Assembly (NCBI RefSeq): GCF_028473665.1
Contig: NZ_CP098774.1
Span: forward strand, 4,955,501 to 5,019,500
DNA length: 64,000 nt
DNA from: Sphingomonas sp. QA11
Lineage (GTDB): Bacteria > Pseudomonadota > Alphaproteobacteria > Sphingomonadales > Sphingomonadaceae
Reading direction: 5' to 3'
This document shows positions 53,693 to 62,300 of this stretch, piece after piece. Both the position numbers and the translations under genes were made by a program. Below the pieces are notes generated by a model, which was not told where the DNA came from, searched no databases, and saw only the letters and a list, made by a program, of their open reading frames with translations. Numbering within the stretch: the first letter of the stretch is position 1; each line of letters starts with the position of its first letter.

Positions 53693-54975
53693 CCGGACCG
53701 CACGCCTTCCGCGCCGAACTGCTGAGCGTCCCCGAGGACCCGGCACAGGGTGGCACGGTCCGCCACCATGCCGACGGGCTGATGGTGGTCGAACAGGGTG
53801 TGGTCGTCGCCTTTGGCGACCATGCCGACCTCGCCCCGCGTTTTCCGGGCGTGGCCGTCGAGCGCCTCCCGGGACTGGTGGTCCCCGGCTTCGTCGACAC
53901 GCATATCCATTATCCGCAGACCGACCGGATCGCGGCCTATGGCGGGCAGTTGCTCGAATGGCTCGAACGGCACATCTTTCCGGCGGAGGCGGCCTTTGCG
54001 GATCGCGGCCATGCCGACGCGGTGGCGGGTTTCTTCCTCGACGAGCTCCTGAGGAACGGCACCACCAGCGCACTGGTCTTCGCCACCGTCCACGCCATAT
54101 CGGTCGACGCTCTGTTCGAAGCGGCGCTGGTGCGGAACATGCGGATCGTGTCGGGCAAGGTGCTGATGGATCTCGGGCCGGAGTCGCTGCGCGATTCGGT
54201 CGAGAGCGGCCGCACCGAAAGCGAGGCGCTGATCGCACGGTGGCGCGGGCGCGGACGGCTCGGTTACGCGGTGACCCCGCGCTTCGCGCTCACCTCGTCG
54301 GATGAACAGCTTGCCGGCGCGGGCGATCTGGTCGCCGCGCATCCGGACGTGCTGATGCACACCCATCTCGCGGAGAATATGGGCGAGATCGCCGCGGTTG
54401 CCGATCGCTTCCCGACGGCGCTCGACTATCTCGACGTCTATGACCGCTTCGGCCTGGTTGGCCCGCGATCGGTCTTCGCGCACTGCGTTCACATGGAGGA
54501 TCGAGCCCTGGCGCGGATGGGTTTGGCAGGGTCGAGCATCGCCTTCTGCCCGACCAGCAACCTGTTCCTCGGCTCGGGCCTGTTCGACCTGGCTCGCGCC
54601 GATGCGCACGGCGTGACGGTCGGCATCGGCACTGATGTCGGCGCCGGCACCAGCTTCTCGCTGCTCGCGACGCTGGGCGAGGCGTACAAGGTCGGGCAGA
54701 TGCGCGGGACCGGCCTCGATCCTTTCCGTGCGCTCCATCTCGCGACGGCTGGTGGCGCGCGGGCGCTCGGGCTCGGCGGCCGGATCGGCGGCTTGTTGCC
54801 GGGGCAGGAGGCCGATTTCGTCCTGCTCGATCCCGCTGCCACGCCCCTGCTGGCGCGGCGCACCGCCGGGGCGGATCTTAGGGAGAAACTGTTCGCGCTG
54901 CAGATATTGGGCGACGACCGGGCGATCGCCCGCACCTATGTCGCCGGGCACTGCGCCTGGAGGCGGCCCGCCTGA
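53689..54975 (+). CDS. guaD: Guanine deaminase
   Basis: A 428-residue metal-dependent deaminase turning guanine into xanthine and ammonia. Zinc ligands His72 and His74 are in GFVDTHIHYPQTDR. Further family segments are LMHTHLAENMGEI, FAHCVHMEDR, IAFCPTSNLFLGSGLF and GIGTDVGAGTSFSLL. GTG 53689 overlaps the upstream stop (GTGA); GTG 53686 is possible. It ends convergently with the LysR gene. Xanthine dehydrogenase genes are not in view. Confidence 0.95.
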   Translation: MTGPHAFRAELLSVPEDPAQGGTVRHHADGLMVVEQGVVVAFGDHADLAPRFPGVAVERLPGLVVPGFVDTHIHYPQTDRIAAYGGQLLEWLERHIFPAEAAFADRGHADAVAGFFLDELLRNGTTSALVFATVHAISVDALFEAALVRNMRIVSGKVLMDLGPESLRDSVESGRTESEALIARWRGRGRLGYAVTPRFALTSSDEQLAGAGDLVAAHPDVLMHTHLAENMGEIAAVADRFPTALDYLDVYDRFGLVGPRSVFAHCVHMEDRALARMGLAGSSIAFCPTSNLFLGSGLFDLARADAHGVTVGIGTDVGAGTSFSLLATLGEAYKVGQMRGTGLDPFRALHLATAGGARALGLGGRIGGLLPGQEADFVLLDPAATPLLARRTAGADLREKLFALQILGDDRAIARTYVAGHCAWRRPA

Positions 54976-54989
54976 CTATTGGCCCCTGA

Positions 54990-56060
54990 CTATTTTCTCG
55001 GGTCGAGCAATCCCTCGAACAGCCGCACGACCTTGCCGGTCCGGTTCTTCTCGAAATCGCGCGGATGGACGAACTGGTCGGCGAACCAGGGATAAAGCGC
55101 CGGGTCGAACGCCGCCTTCAGCCAGTCGACCGTCGTGCGCACCGCCGGCGAGTGCCGCGCCTCGGCATGGAAATAATACCACAGGTCGAACCTGAGCGGC
55201 AGCGGCACGTCGAGCGGGATGACGTGTTTCGACACCGCCCGGGCATAGGTCGGCAAGGCGGCGATGCCGGCGCCGTTCACCACCGCCCAATAGACCGACA
55301 GCGCCGAATTCGACCGGATCGGCATGAAGCCGTCCGGCCAGTCCGAGCCCACGAGGAATTTGACCAGGCTTGAATTATAGCCGGGCCCGCTCTGCTCGAT
55401 GAACTTGTGCTCGCGGAACTGGTCGAGCGACGTCATCGCCCCGTGTTTACGGATATAGGCCTCGGAAGCGAACAGCATGTAGTGGACCGTCGCCAACTTG
55501 GCCCGGACCACGTCGCGATGGTGAGGCTCACTGAAGGCGACGCCGACATCGACCAAGTCGCTACGGTCGCGCGCCGAATCATAGTCGAGCTGAAGCGATA
55601 TCGTCAGGTTCGACAGCGACGGCGACAGGTCGTTGAGGCGCGGCGTCAGCCACAAGCTGCCCAGCCCCTCGGTGCAGCCGATGGTCAGCTCGCCGGGATT
55701 GATCAGGACATTCGCCTCGCCGTCGCCATCCGCTTCGGCCGACAGGGCTGCGCCGGCCATCTCGCGCGCGGCGCGCGCCATCATCAGCCCTATATCGGTA
55801 GGGACGACCCCGCTTCTCGACCGCCCGAGCAGCTTGGTGCCGATGCGATCCTCGAGCCGCTCGATCCGGCGACGCAGCGTATTGAGGGACAGGCGTGAAC
55901 TGTCAGCGGCGGCGCGAAAACTATGATGTTCGGTGACGAGAAGCAGCGCGCGAAGATCGTCCCAATCCAGATCCCGAACGAGCGTGCGCACATGGGTGGC
56001 GTTCCACCGGGGAACACCATGGTCTGGATTTTGGATCGCGGCCGGATGCTTGCTCGCCAT
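54990..56060 (-). CDS. LysR family transcriptional regulator
   Basis: A 356-residue regulator. The HTH lies at about 33-93 (DWDDLRALLLVTEHHSFRAAADSSRLSLNTLRRRIERLEDRIGTKLLGRSRSGVVPTDIG). The effector domain begins at about 125 (LTIGCTEGLGSLWLTPRLNDL). An extra 30 N-terminal residues and a C-terminal basic tail (FEKNRTGKVVRLF) are unusual. AGGAG precedes the ATG. Only 42 bases separate its start from the divergent GNAT gene, which is the natural candidate target. Confidence 0.94.
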   Translation of the reverse strand: MASKHPAAIQNPDHGVPRWNATHVRTLVRDLDWDDLRALLLVTEHHSFRAAADSSRLSLNTLRRRIERLEDRIGTKLLGRSRSGVVPTDIGLMMARAAREMAGAALSAEADGDGEANVLINPGELTIGCTEGLGSLWLTPRLNDLSPSLSNLTISLQLDYDSARDRSDLVDVGVAFSEPHHRDVVRAKLATVHYMLFASEAYIRKHGAMTSLDQFREHKFIEQSGPGYNSSLVKFLVGSDWPDGFMPIRSNSALSVYWAVVNGAGIAALPTYARAVSKHVIPLDVPLPLRFDLWYYFHAEARHSPAVRTTVDWLKAAFDPALYPWFADQFVHPRDFEKNRTGKVVRLFEGLLDPRK

Positions 56061-56102
56061 TACACTCCTGTCGGGGCTTAACCTAACAGTCGGAGCGAGA
56101 AA

Positions 56103-57332
56103 ATGCGAGCGGAGCTACAAACACCACATCGCGACAGCTTTGGCCGCCTGCGCTTCTCCGAAAAGGTCGAGCATACGCTGGCGCGCGCCAGCAGTCCGCC
56201 CGTTTCGCGGATTGCGACAGACGCGGAAATCGTCTCGGTTCTGGACGAGGCTTCGCGCCTCTTCCCGGTCGCGAGCCTGTCGGCCGTGCAGCGCATGCGC
56301 GAACGGAATGCCGGCGTCGTCCGGATGATCGAAGGTCTTGGGGCCCGGAACGACTCGGCCATGCTGGCGTATCTGCCACTGTCGGCTGAAGGTGCGAAGC
56401 TGCTGATCGAGGGCCGCTTCGACGGCAAAAACCCAAAGGCGGAATGGATCGTCGCTGAGGATGAGATCCCGACGGCGATCTATATCTGGATGGCATGGAC
56501 GCCGGGAACGCTCGCACGGTCGCTGCCAGCGATGGCGCAGATCTTCTCGTCGCTGACGCCGGACGGTTGCCCGCTCTTCTCGCGCGCATCGACCGAGCAT
56601 TCGATGCGGATCCACACCACGATGGGCTTCCAGCAGGCTGCGCAGATCTATCCCGGCGCGCCCGAATGGCTGCTGGTCGTCCTGCCCGAAGGCGAGATGG
56701 TGCCCGTGCGCAAGGAAATGACGGTCCGCCCGCCCGCCCCCAAGATCGAGGTGCGCCCGGTGCGCTCGTTCGAGGACATGGCGATGATCTTCGCCGTGCG
56801 ATCTTCGACCTATATCAGCGAGCAGTTCTGCCTCTATTCGGAGGAGTTCGACGGCAATGATTTCTGCGCGACTCACCTGATCGGCTTCATCGACGGCGAC
56901 CCGGCCGGCTGCATCCGGATGCGCTATTTCGGGGATTTCGTGAAGGTCGAGCGCCTTGCGGTACGGCGCGAATATCGCCGCAGTCGGCTGGCGTTCAAGC
57001 TGGTGCGGGAGGCGCTGGCGCTGGCCCGGGTGAAGGGCTTCAAGCGGTTCTACGGCCATGCCCGGCTCGATCTGGTGCCGTTCTGGGCGATGTTCGGCTT
57101 CCGGGAGATGGCCGAGCGCCCCTTGTTCAAATTCGCCGATGTCGAATATCGCGAGATGGAGCTCGACGGCGAGGCGAGCGAGAATCCGATCGGCATCGGC
57201 GACGATCCGATGGTGACGATCCGGCCGGAGGGTGCCTGGAACGTGCCCGGCCCGCTCGAACTGTCCAACCTGCGGCCAAGCCGGGCTGCCTTTTTCAGCG
57301 ACATGAAGACGGTCAGCCGGGCGGCCCACTAG
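56103..57332 (+). CDS. Tandem GNAT-type acyltransferase
   Basis: A 409-residue protein. The C-terminal half (about 220-365) is a GNAT: VRSFEDMAMIFAVRSSTYISEQ, THLIGFIDGDPAGCIRMRYFGDFVKVERLAVRREYRRSRLAFKLVREAL (acyl-CoA loop RREYRRSRLA), FYGHARLDLVPFWAMFGF. The N-terminal half (AYLPLSAEGAKLLIEGRF, FSRASTEHSMRIHTTMGFQ) looks like a second, degenerate GNAT. Acceptor unknown. Divergent from a LysR gene; GGAGCGAG before the ATG. Confidence 0.85.
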   Translation: MRAELQTPHRDSFGRLRFSEKVEHTLARASSPPVSRIATDAEIVSVLDEASRLFPVASLSAVQRMRERNAGVVRMIEGLGARNDSAMLAYLPLSAEGAKLLIEGRFDGKNPKAEWIVAEDEIPTAIYIWMAWTPGTLARSLPAMAQIFSSLTPDGCPLFSRASTEHSMRIHTTMGFQQAAQIYPGAPEWLLVVLPEGEMVPVRKEMTVRPPAPKIEVRPVRSFEDMAMIFAVRSSTYISEQFCLYSEEFDGNDFCATHLIGFIDGDPAGCIRMRYFGDFVKVERLAVRREYRRSRLAFKLVREALALARVKGFKRFYGHARLDLVPFWAMFGFREMAERPLFKFADVEYREMELDGEASENPIGIGDDPMVTIRPEGAWNVPGPLELSNLRPSRAAFFSDMKTVSRAAH

Positions 57333-57646
57333 GTCGGATCGACGTCCCCGTCATCGATACGATTGCAGTGAAGAGGAGGTTCGCGCAGAGGGCGCAGAGA
57401 ATGCGGGGTTCATCGCAAACCAGCCGAGCCGCTGGTCGAACCCTCTCGGCGTCCTCAGGGTCCCTGCGCGAAATCATCCTGTGCTGCCGACGGGCCGGTC
57501 CTGAATGTGGATCGGCCTGGCGGGCATAGCCGACCCGGGCGGGTACTGTCCGGTCGTTCACCGTTGAGAGACGCCGTTCACCGACGCGATCTTGGCGGCC
57601 GGGCGGAACTCGGCTTTGGAGGGCGCCTCATCCTTTTGGGGGCTCC
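57333..57646. other. 314-bp gap with imperfect palindrome
   Basis: No gene is supportable. TTCGCGCAG (57380-57388) pairs with CTGCGCGAA (57464-57472), and the left flank GCGCAGAGGGCGCAGAGAATGCGG resembles the right flank CTCTCGGCGTCCTCAGGGTCC in complement, so a roughly 90-bp dispersed palindrome is likely. The right part leads into the SD of the serine hydrolase. Confidence 0.5.
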
Positions 57647-59347
57647 ATGTATCCGATCATCCGCGTTACCATTACGACACTGCCCTGGCTTCTTGTCGGG
57701 CTTGCGTCACCGGCCTTTCCCCAGGCACGAATCCCGGCAACCGCGCAATCCGCGATCGATCTCGATGCCGCCTTCCGGGCAATCGCGCCGGAAGGGCCGG
57801 GATGCGCGGCGGGCGTGTCGGTCGCTGGCGTTTCCAGCTCGATCAAGGGCTATGGCCAGGCCGATCTGGAGCATCGCGACCCGATCACCGCTGAGAGCAT
57901 TTTCGAAACCGGTTCGCTGGCCAAGCAGTTCACCGCTGCCGCGATGCTGCTCCTGGTACAGGATGGCAGGCTGGCGCTGGACGACGATATCAGGCGCTAT
58001 CTGCCCGAAATGCCTGATTATGGGACGCCGATCACGATCAGGCACCTGCTCAATCACACCAGCGGCCTGCGCGAGCAATGGAGCCTGCTCGCTTTGACGG
58101 GCAATCCTCCCGGAACCCAGGTACACAACCAGGCGACGATCCTCGATCTCGCCTCGCGCCAGAAGGGCCTGAACTTCAGGCCGGGCGCCGAATTCCTCTA
58201 TACCAACACCAACTATGCCCTCGCCGCGATCATCGTCGAACGGGTCAGCGGCAAGAGCCTGCAGCAGTTCACCGACCAGCGCCTGTTCCGGCCGCTGGGC
58301 ATGGACAGGACCCGGTGGCGGGAGGATTTCCGCACGGTCGTTCCCGGGCGCGCGACTGCCTATGCGCCGGCCGGCGAGGGTTTCATCGCCAACATGCCTT
58401 TCACTAACGTCTATGGAAATGGTGGTCTGCTCACCACGATCGGCGATCTGCTGCGCTGGAATGCGTTCCTGGACAAACCGTCGGCCTTGCCTGGCGGACA
58501 GGGCCTTGTCGCGGCCCTGCAAACCCCGGGGAGCCTGAGTGACGGCACGACACTCGACTATGCCCTAGGCCTCGAAATCAACCATGCGCACGGGCAGCGG
58601 CTGGTGTCGCACAGCGGTTCGACGGGAGGATACAAGGCGTGGCTGGGTCGCTATCCCGACCAGCGGATCTCAGTCGCGATCCTGTGCAACAATGGCGGCA
58701 TCGATCCGGTCGCCGTCGGGGAAAAGCTCGCTGAGCAGGCCCTGCGCGCGACGGGGAATTCAAGGGACGTTGCCGTCGCGACGGCACCGTCGCCGGTCTC
58801 CGCTGTGCCGGCGGCATCTTCTTCTCCCGATCTGACACCGTATCGGGGCCTGTTCCGGAACCCGGTCACGGGCGAACTGGTCCAGACCGAGGTGGCGAAG
58901 GGTCGGCTGATGCTGAGGCAAGGGGCAACCGATGCGCTCGTGGCGCTTGGCGGCGGGCGTTTCCGGCGCACCGATGGCACTGTCCTGTCGTTCGTCCGGT
59001 CCGGTCCCGGGCCGGTCGAACTGATCGCCGGCACAGGCTCGGGGACTCAACGCTTCGTCGCGGTGCCGCCCGCGCAAAGCGGCGGCGCAGCGCTCGCCGA
59101 GTTCGTCGGAGACTATTACAGCGCCGAACTCGACACCCGGATCGCCGTGGTCAGGCAGGGCGACACGCTGGTGATGCGCCAGCGCTTCGGGATCGAATGG
59201 CCATTGTCGCCGAGCTTCGCCGACGGTTTCACCACTCGCCTGCGAGGCACCACCACCCTGGTCTTCGGCAGGGCGGCCGATGGACGGGTCAATGGTTTCG
59301 GCGCCTGGGCGAACGGCGCGCGCAACATATCGTTCGTGAAACAGTGA
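57647..59347 (+). CDS. Serine hydrolase, beta-lactamase class C / PBP-like family
   Basis: A 566-residue protein with a signal peptide (about 1-26). The SxxK motif is Ser90-Leu-Ala-Lys93 in FETGSLAKQFT, YxN is Tyr185-Thr-Asn187 in FLYTNTNYALA, and the third motif is HSGSTGGY near 323. A C-terminal domain of about 190 residues (DLTPYRGLFRNPVTGELVQTEV, ALAEFVGDYYSAELDTRIAVVRQGDTLVMRQ) is of the kind seen in peptidase/esterase members rather than true AmpC. Probably a periplasmic peptidase or esterase. GGGGG before the ATG. Confidence 0.92.
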   Translation: MYPIIRVTITTLPWLLVGLASPAFPQARIPATAQSAIDLDAAFRAIAPEGPGCAAGVSVAGVSSSIKGYGQADLEHRDPITAESIFETGSLAKQFTAAAMLLLVQDGRLALDDDIRRYLPEMPDYGTPITIRHLLNHTSGLREQWSLLALTGNPPGTQVHNQATILDLASRQKGLNFRPGAEFLYTNTNYALAAIIVERVSGKSLQQFTDQRLFRPLGMDRTRWREDFRTVVPGRATAYAPAGEGFIANMPFTNVYGNGGLLTTIGDLLRWNAFLDKPSALPGGQGLVAALQTPGSLSDGTTLDYALGLEINHAHGQRLVSHSGSTGGYKAWLGRYPDQRISVAILCNNGGIDPVAVGEKLAEQALRATGNSRDVAVATAPSPVSAVPAASSSPDLTPYRGLFRNPVTGELVQTEVAKGRLMLRQGATDALVALGGGRFRRTDGTVLSFVRSGPGPVELIAGTGSGTQRFVAVPPAQSGGAALAEFVGDYYSAELDTRIAVVRQGDTLVMRQRFGIEWPLSPSFADGFTTRLRGTTTLVFGRAADGRVNGFGAWANGARNISFVKQ

Positions 59348-59396
59348 TTCGCCGGCCCTGGCAGAGACGGGGGAGAGGCATGGTCTCGGCATGCCC

Positions 59397-60350
59397 CTAT
59401 CCCGGCGGGCGACTCCGTTGCTGATGGCTTGCCGCAAATCGGATGGGGGAATCCGGATTCGCTGTATCGTTTCCACATTTTATCTCGAACTCCCCGAAGC
59501 CGACGGTCAGCCCGCTGGTTCCGACGGTGGGGCAGTTCACCGATGCGGGGGTGATGATCCAGGGTGAATAGATGGCCTGGACCTTCTCGCTGACGTTCGG
59601 GCCGACGATGGCTGCCTCATGCGGATCGGCTGGTTCGAACCGCCAGAGTATCTCGCGGGAGATGAGCGGGTTGGGCACCATGACGGTCATCAGGTCGCGG
59701 CCGACCGTTGCCGTCTCGGCCGCCCGCTGTCGGATGGTGTCCATCGCGGCCAGCCGAAGGGCCTCGATGTCGCGACGGCCGGTCGCTTCCGCATGGTCCG
59801 CGACGGCCCTGGCGGTCCGCGCGACCGGCCAGCCATCGCCGACCTGCGCAAAAAGGGTTCCTTGTTGACGGGTACGGGGCGGGCGCATCCAGCCGTTGAT
59901 CGTGGGGGCGCCGCCTTTCCAGTCGATGTCGATGCAAAAGGGAATGCTGCGCCGCCGCCTGATCCGATATCCCGCGACCTGTAGCGTCAGCCCGTATTTT
60001 CCCAGGTTCCGGGGAAGGCCGGCCAGCGCGTTCCTCAGTCTCCAGATGATGGTGCGCAGCTTCACCCGGCCAAGGCCGCGTCCGCCAAAGGCGAATGTGC
60101 CGAGCGGCGGCGCATCGGCCGGCTGCGGGGCCAGGGTGTTCGCGATCCATTGGTCCGTCGGCTGCTTCCCGATGAACGCAATGCCGGTAAAGCCGATCGT
60201 GCCGACGGCGTCGGCCGCCAGAAAGATGATGGTCTTGTTCTCCAGCGGGCTGTGGACGACTGGCGAAACCCCCGAACCGGCCAGGGTTACCCTGCGATCA
60301 CTGGCATGGACTGAGGCGTGCGGCGTGCTGATCGATAGAATCAACGTCAT
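59397..60350 (-). CDS. Hypothetical protein, possible Ntn-hydrolase-like fold
   Basis: A 317-residue protein with no signal peptide. The N-terminus MTLILSISTPHASVHASDRRVTLAGSG, then ENKTIIFLAADAVGTIGFTGIAFIGKQPTDQWIANTL, has the spacing of proteasome-like Ntn hydrolases (Thr2 after Met, ASDRR, K near 39, strand-turn GFTG). The C-terminal third (VSEKVQAIYSPWIITPASVNCPTVGTSGLTVGFGEFEIKCG) is unfamiliar. The fold is my inference; function unknown. The start has no strong SD. Stands alone between a serine hydrolase (convergent) and the ocd-like gene. Confidence 0.72.
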   Translation of the reverse strand: MTLILSISTPHASVHASDRRVTLAGSGVSPVVHSPLENKTIIFLAADAVGTIGFTGIAFIGKQPTDQWIANTLAPQPADAPPLGTFAFGGRGLGRVKLRTIIWRLRNALAGLPRNLGKYGLTLQVAGYRIRRRRSIPFCIDIDWKGGAPTINGWMRPPRTRQQGTLFAQVGDGWPVARTARAVADHAEATGRRDIEALRLAAMDTIRQRAAETATVGRDLMTVMVPNPLISREILWRFEPADPHEAAIVGPNVSEKVQAIYSPWIITPASVNCPTVGTSGLTVGFGEFEIKCGNDTANPDSPIRFAASHQQRSRPPG

Positions 60351-60413
60351 TGTCCGGAATCGCGCCCTTCGCAGTCGGTACGATAGCGGGTCGGTCGACT
60401 CGAATGCGTGCCC

Positions 60414-61352
60414 CTAGGCTCCATATAGTGCCCAGACGCTCGCCAGATCCTGCACCACATGCCCCAGGGACTTGTACGCCGTGATCTCCTCCGCCGATCG
60501 TCGCCCCTCGACCCGCCCGGCCAGCACCTCGCCGATTTCGGCGACGATATGCTCGTCGCCGATCAGGCCGGCCGCCTTCGCCTTCAGGAACTCCGCCCCC
60601 TGCGCCAGCACGCCTTCGCGGCTGTCGACGATGAAGCGGGATCGCACGACCAGGTCATGGTCGACCTCGACTGGCCCGGCATAGCTCGAGCCGACCAGGT
60701 TGAGGTGAGTGCCCGGCCGCACCCAGGCGCCATGCAGGATCGGCTCGATCGCGCCGGAGACGGTGCAGACGATATCGGCTTCGGCCACCGCCGCGCGCAC
60801 CTCGTCAACCGCCGAAATTTCGATCCCCGTCTCCGTGGCCATCGACTGCGCGACATCCGCCGCCCGGCCCGCAGACCGGCCCCATACCAGCACGCGCTCG
60901 ATCGGGCGCACCGTGGCGATCGCGCGGATATGAGTCGCCGCCTGTTCGCCGGTGCCCAGAATGGCGAGCGTCCGCGCGTCGGCACGGGCCAGCGCGTCGG
61001 TCGCCACCGCGCTCGCCGCCGCCGTGCGGATCGCGGTGACCTCGCCGGCATGTGCGATGCACACCGGCTCGCCCGAGTCCGGATCGAAGATGACGATCAC
61101 GCCCTGGTGCGACTGGCGGCCCTTCGCCGCATTGCCCGCGAACACGCTGATCAGCTTGGCGCCGAACGGCCCGTCCCCGGCCAGCGCGCCGGGCATGATG
61201 CCGAACAGCCGCCCTTCGGCCAGCGGGATGATCGATCGCAGCAATTGTCGCGTCTCGCCGGTCGAGAAGGCGATCATCGCCTCGCGTACGATCGGGATGC
61301 AGACGGGATAGGTGAGGCGTTCGCGCACTTCCGCGCGGTCGATCAGGCGCAT
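60414..61352 (-). CDS. Ornithine cyclodeaminase / mu-crystallin family protein
   Basis: A protein of about 312 residues binding NAD(P). FGAKLISVFAGNAAKGRQSHQGVIVIFDPDSGEPV carries the substrate Lys. The Rossmann loop is LAILGTGEQAATHIRAIATVRPIERVLVWGRS, and HLNLVGSSYAGPVEVDHDLV with the conserved Asp follows. The activity could be ornithine cyclodeaminase, alanine dehydrogenase or ketimine reductase. Start 61352 matches family length; the frame is open 45 codons further upstream and a longer form is possible. Confidence 0.9.
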   Translation of the reverse strand: MRLIDRAEVRERLTYPVCIPIVREAMIAFSTGETRQLLRSIIPLAEGRLFGIMPGALAGDGPFGAKLISVFAGNAAKGRQSHQGVIVIFDPDSGEPVCIAHAGEVTAIRTAAASAVATDALARADARTLAILGTGEQAATHIRAIATVRPIERVLVWGRSAGRAADVAQSMATETGIEISAVDEVRAAVAEADIVCTVSGAIEPILHGAWVRPGTHLNLVGSSYAGPVEVDHDLVVRSRFIVDSREGVLAQGAEFLKAKAAGLIGDEHIVAEIGEVLAGRVEGRRSAEEITAYKSLGHVVQDLASVWALYGA

Positions 61353-61505
61353 GCTTGGTGTTCCGGTGTCTTCGATGATGTCCGCATCCTGTCCGGCGGC
61401 GGTGCCGCGGGCAACCGGAGGCTGCGCCGTATCCGGGGCGATCGATGGAGCGAGGCGGCGCATGCCACCCGAATACGCGGCCTTCATCGTCGGGAAGACA
61501 TTGCC

Positions 61506-62300
61506 CTACAGGAAGAAAACCCCCTCGATCACCGTCAGGCATGTCCCGCCCAGGATCACCCGGTCGCCATCCAGCCGGCAGGTCAGCCGGCCGCCGCGCG
61601 GGCTCGCCTGGAAGGCGGTGAAGCTCTCCCGGCCAAGCCGCTTTGCCCAATAGGGTGCCGACACCGCATGGGCGGAACCGGTCACCGGATCCTCGTCGAT
61701 CCCGGCGCCCGGCGCGAACGCCCGGCTGACGATATCGGTCGAGTCGCCCGGCGCGGTAACGATGGTCAATATGTTGCCCTTGGCGGCGAGCGCGCGGAAA
61801 TCGGGGGCCAGCGCGCGGACCAGCGCCTCGTTCTCCAGCACGATCAAGGCGTAGTGTCCGGGGTGCCACAAGGTCTCGACCACGCCCTGTGCGCCCAGAG
61901 CAGCGACGATCTCGGGCAGTTTCAGCGGAGAGGGTGCCCAGGCCGGCAGCGAGAGCTCATAGCCGTCGCCCGCGCGCCTCACCTCAAGCACGCCTGCCCT
62001 GCGGGTGCGGAAGCGCACAGCGTCGATCGAGGGATCGCCCGACAGCACGAAATGCCCGCTTGCCAGCGTCGCATGGCCGCACAGCGCCGCCTCGGTCGCG
62101 GGCGTGAACCAGCGCAGCTCGAATTCAGCTTCCCCGCTCGCGTCTGGCAGGAGGAAGGCGGTCTCGGCCAGGTTGTTCTCGGCGGCGATCGCCTGCAGCA
62201 CCGCGTCGCCGGGCCATGCGGCCAGCGGCATCACCGCGGCGGGATTGCCCGTGAAGGGCGCGCTGGCGAACGCGTCGATTTGCGCGAACGGAATCCTCAA
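61506..62300 (-). CDS. PhzF family isomerase
   Basis: A 264-residue protein of diaminopimelate-epimerase fold. IPFAQIDAFASAPFTGNPAAVMPL, the catalytic Glu in AAENNLAETAFLLP, FTPATEAALCGHATLASGH and IDEDPVTGSAHAVSAPYW are the family motifs. Function of most members outside phenazine synthesis is unknown. The start is TTG at 62300, overlapping the fieF stop in TTGA, so it is the third gene of the pdxH-fieF-phzF coupled set. Confidence 0.93.
   Translation of the reverse strand: MRIPFAQIDAFASAPFTGNPAAVMPLAAWPGDAVLQAIAAENNLAETAFLLPDASGEAEFELRWFTPATEAALCGHATLASGHFVLSGDPSIDAVRFRTRRAGVLEVRRAGDGYELSLPAWAPSPLKLPEIVAALGAQGVVETLWHPGHYALIVLENEALVRALAPDFRALAAKGNILTIVTAPGDSTDIVSRAFAPGAGIDEDPVTGSAHAVSAPYWAKRLGRESFTAFQASPRGGRLTCRLDGDRVILGGTCLTVIEGVFFL

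Noticed and set aside
52094..54238. 714-codon antisense frame opposite the gamma-glutamyltransferase and guaD genes
   Set aside because: Shadow of two confident genes; Arg/Pro/Ala-rich with no family motif.
57380..57472. Palindromic gap before the serine hydrolase considered as a small RNA gene
   Set aside because: No promoter or terminator could be placed; the arms fit a decayed dispersed palindrome better.
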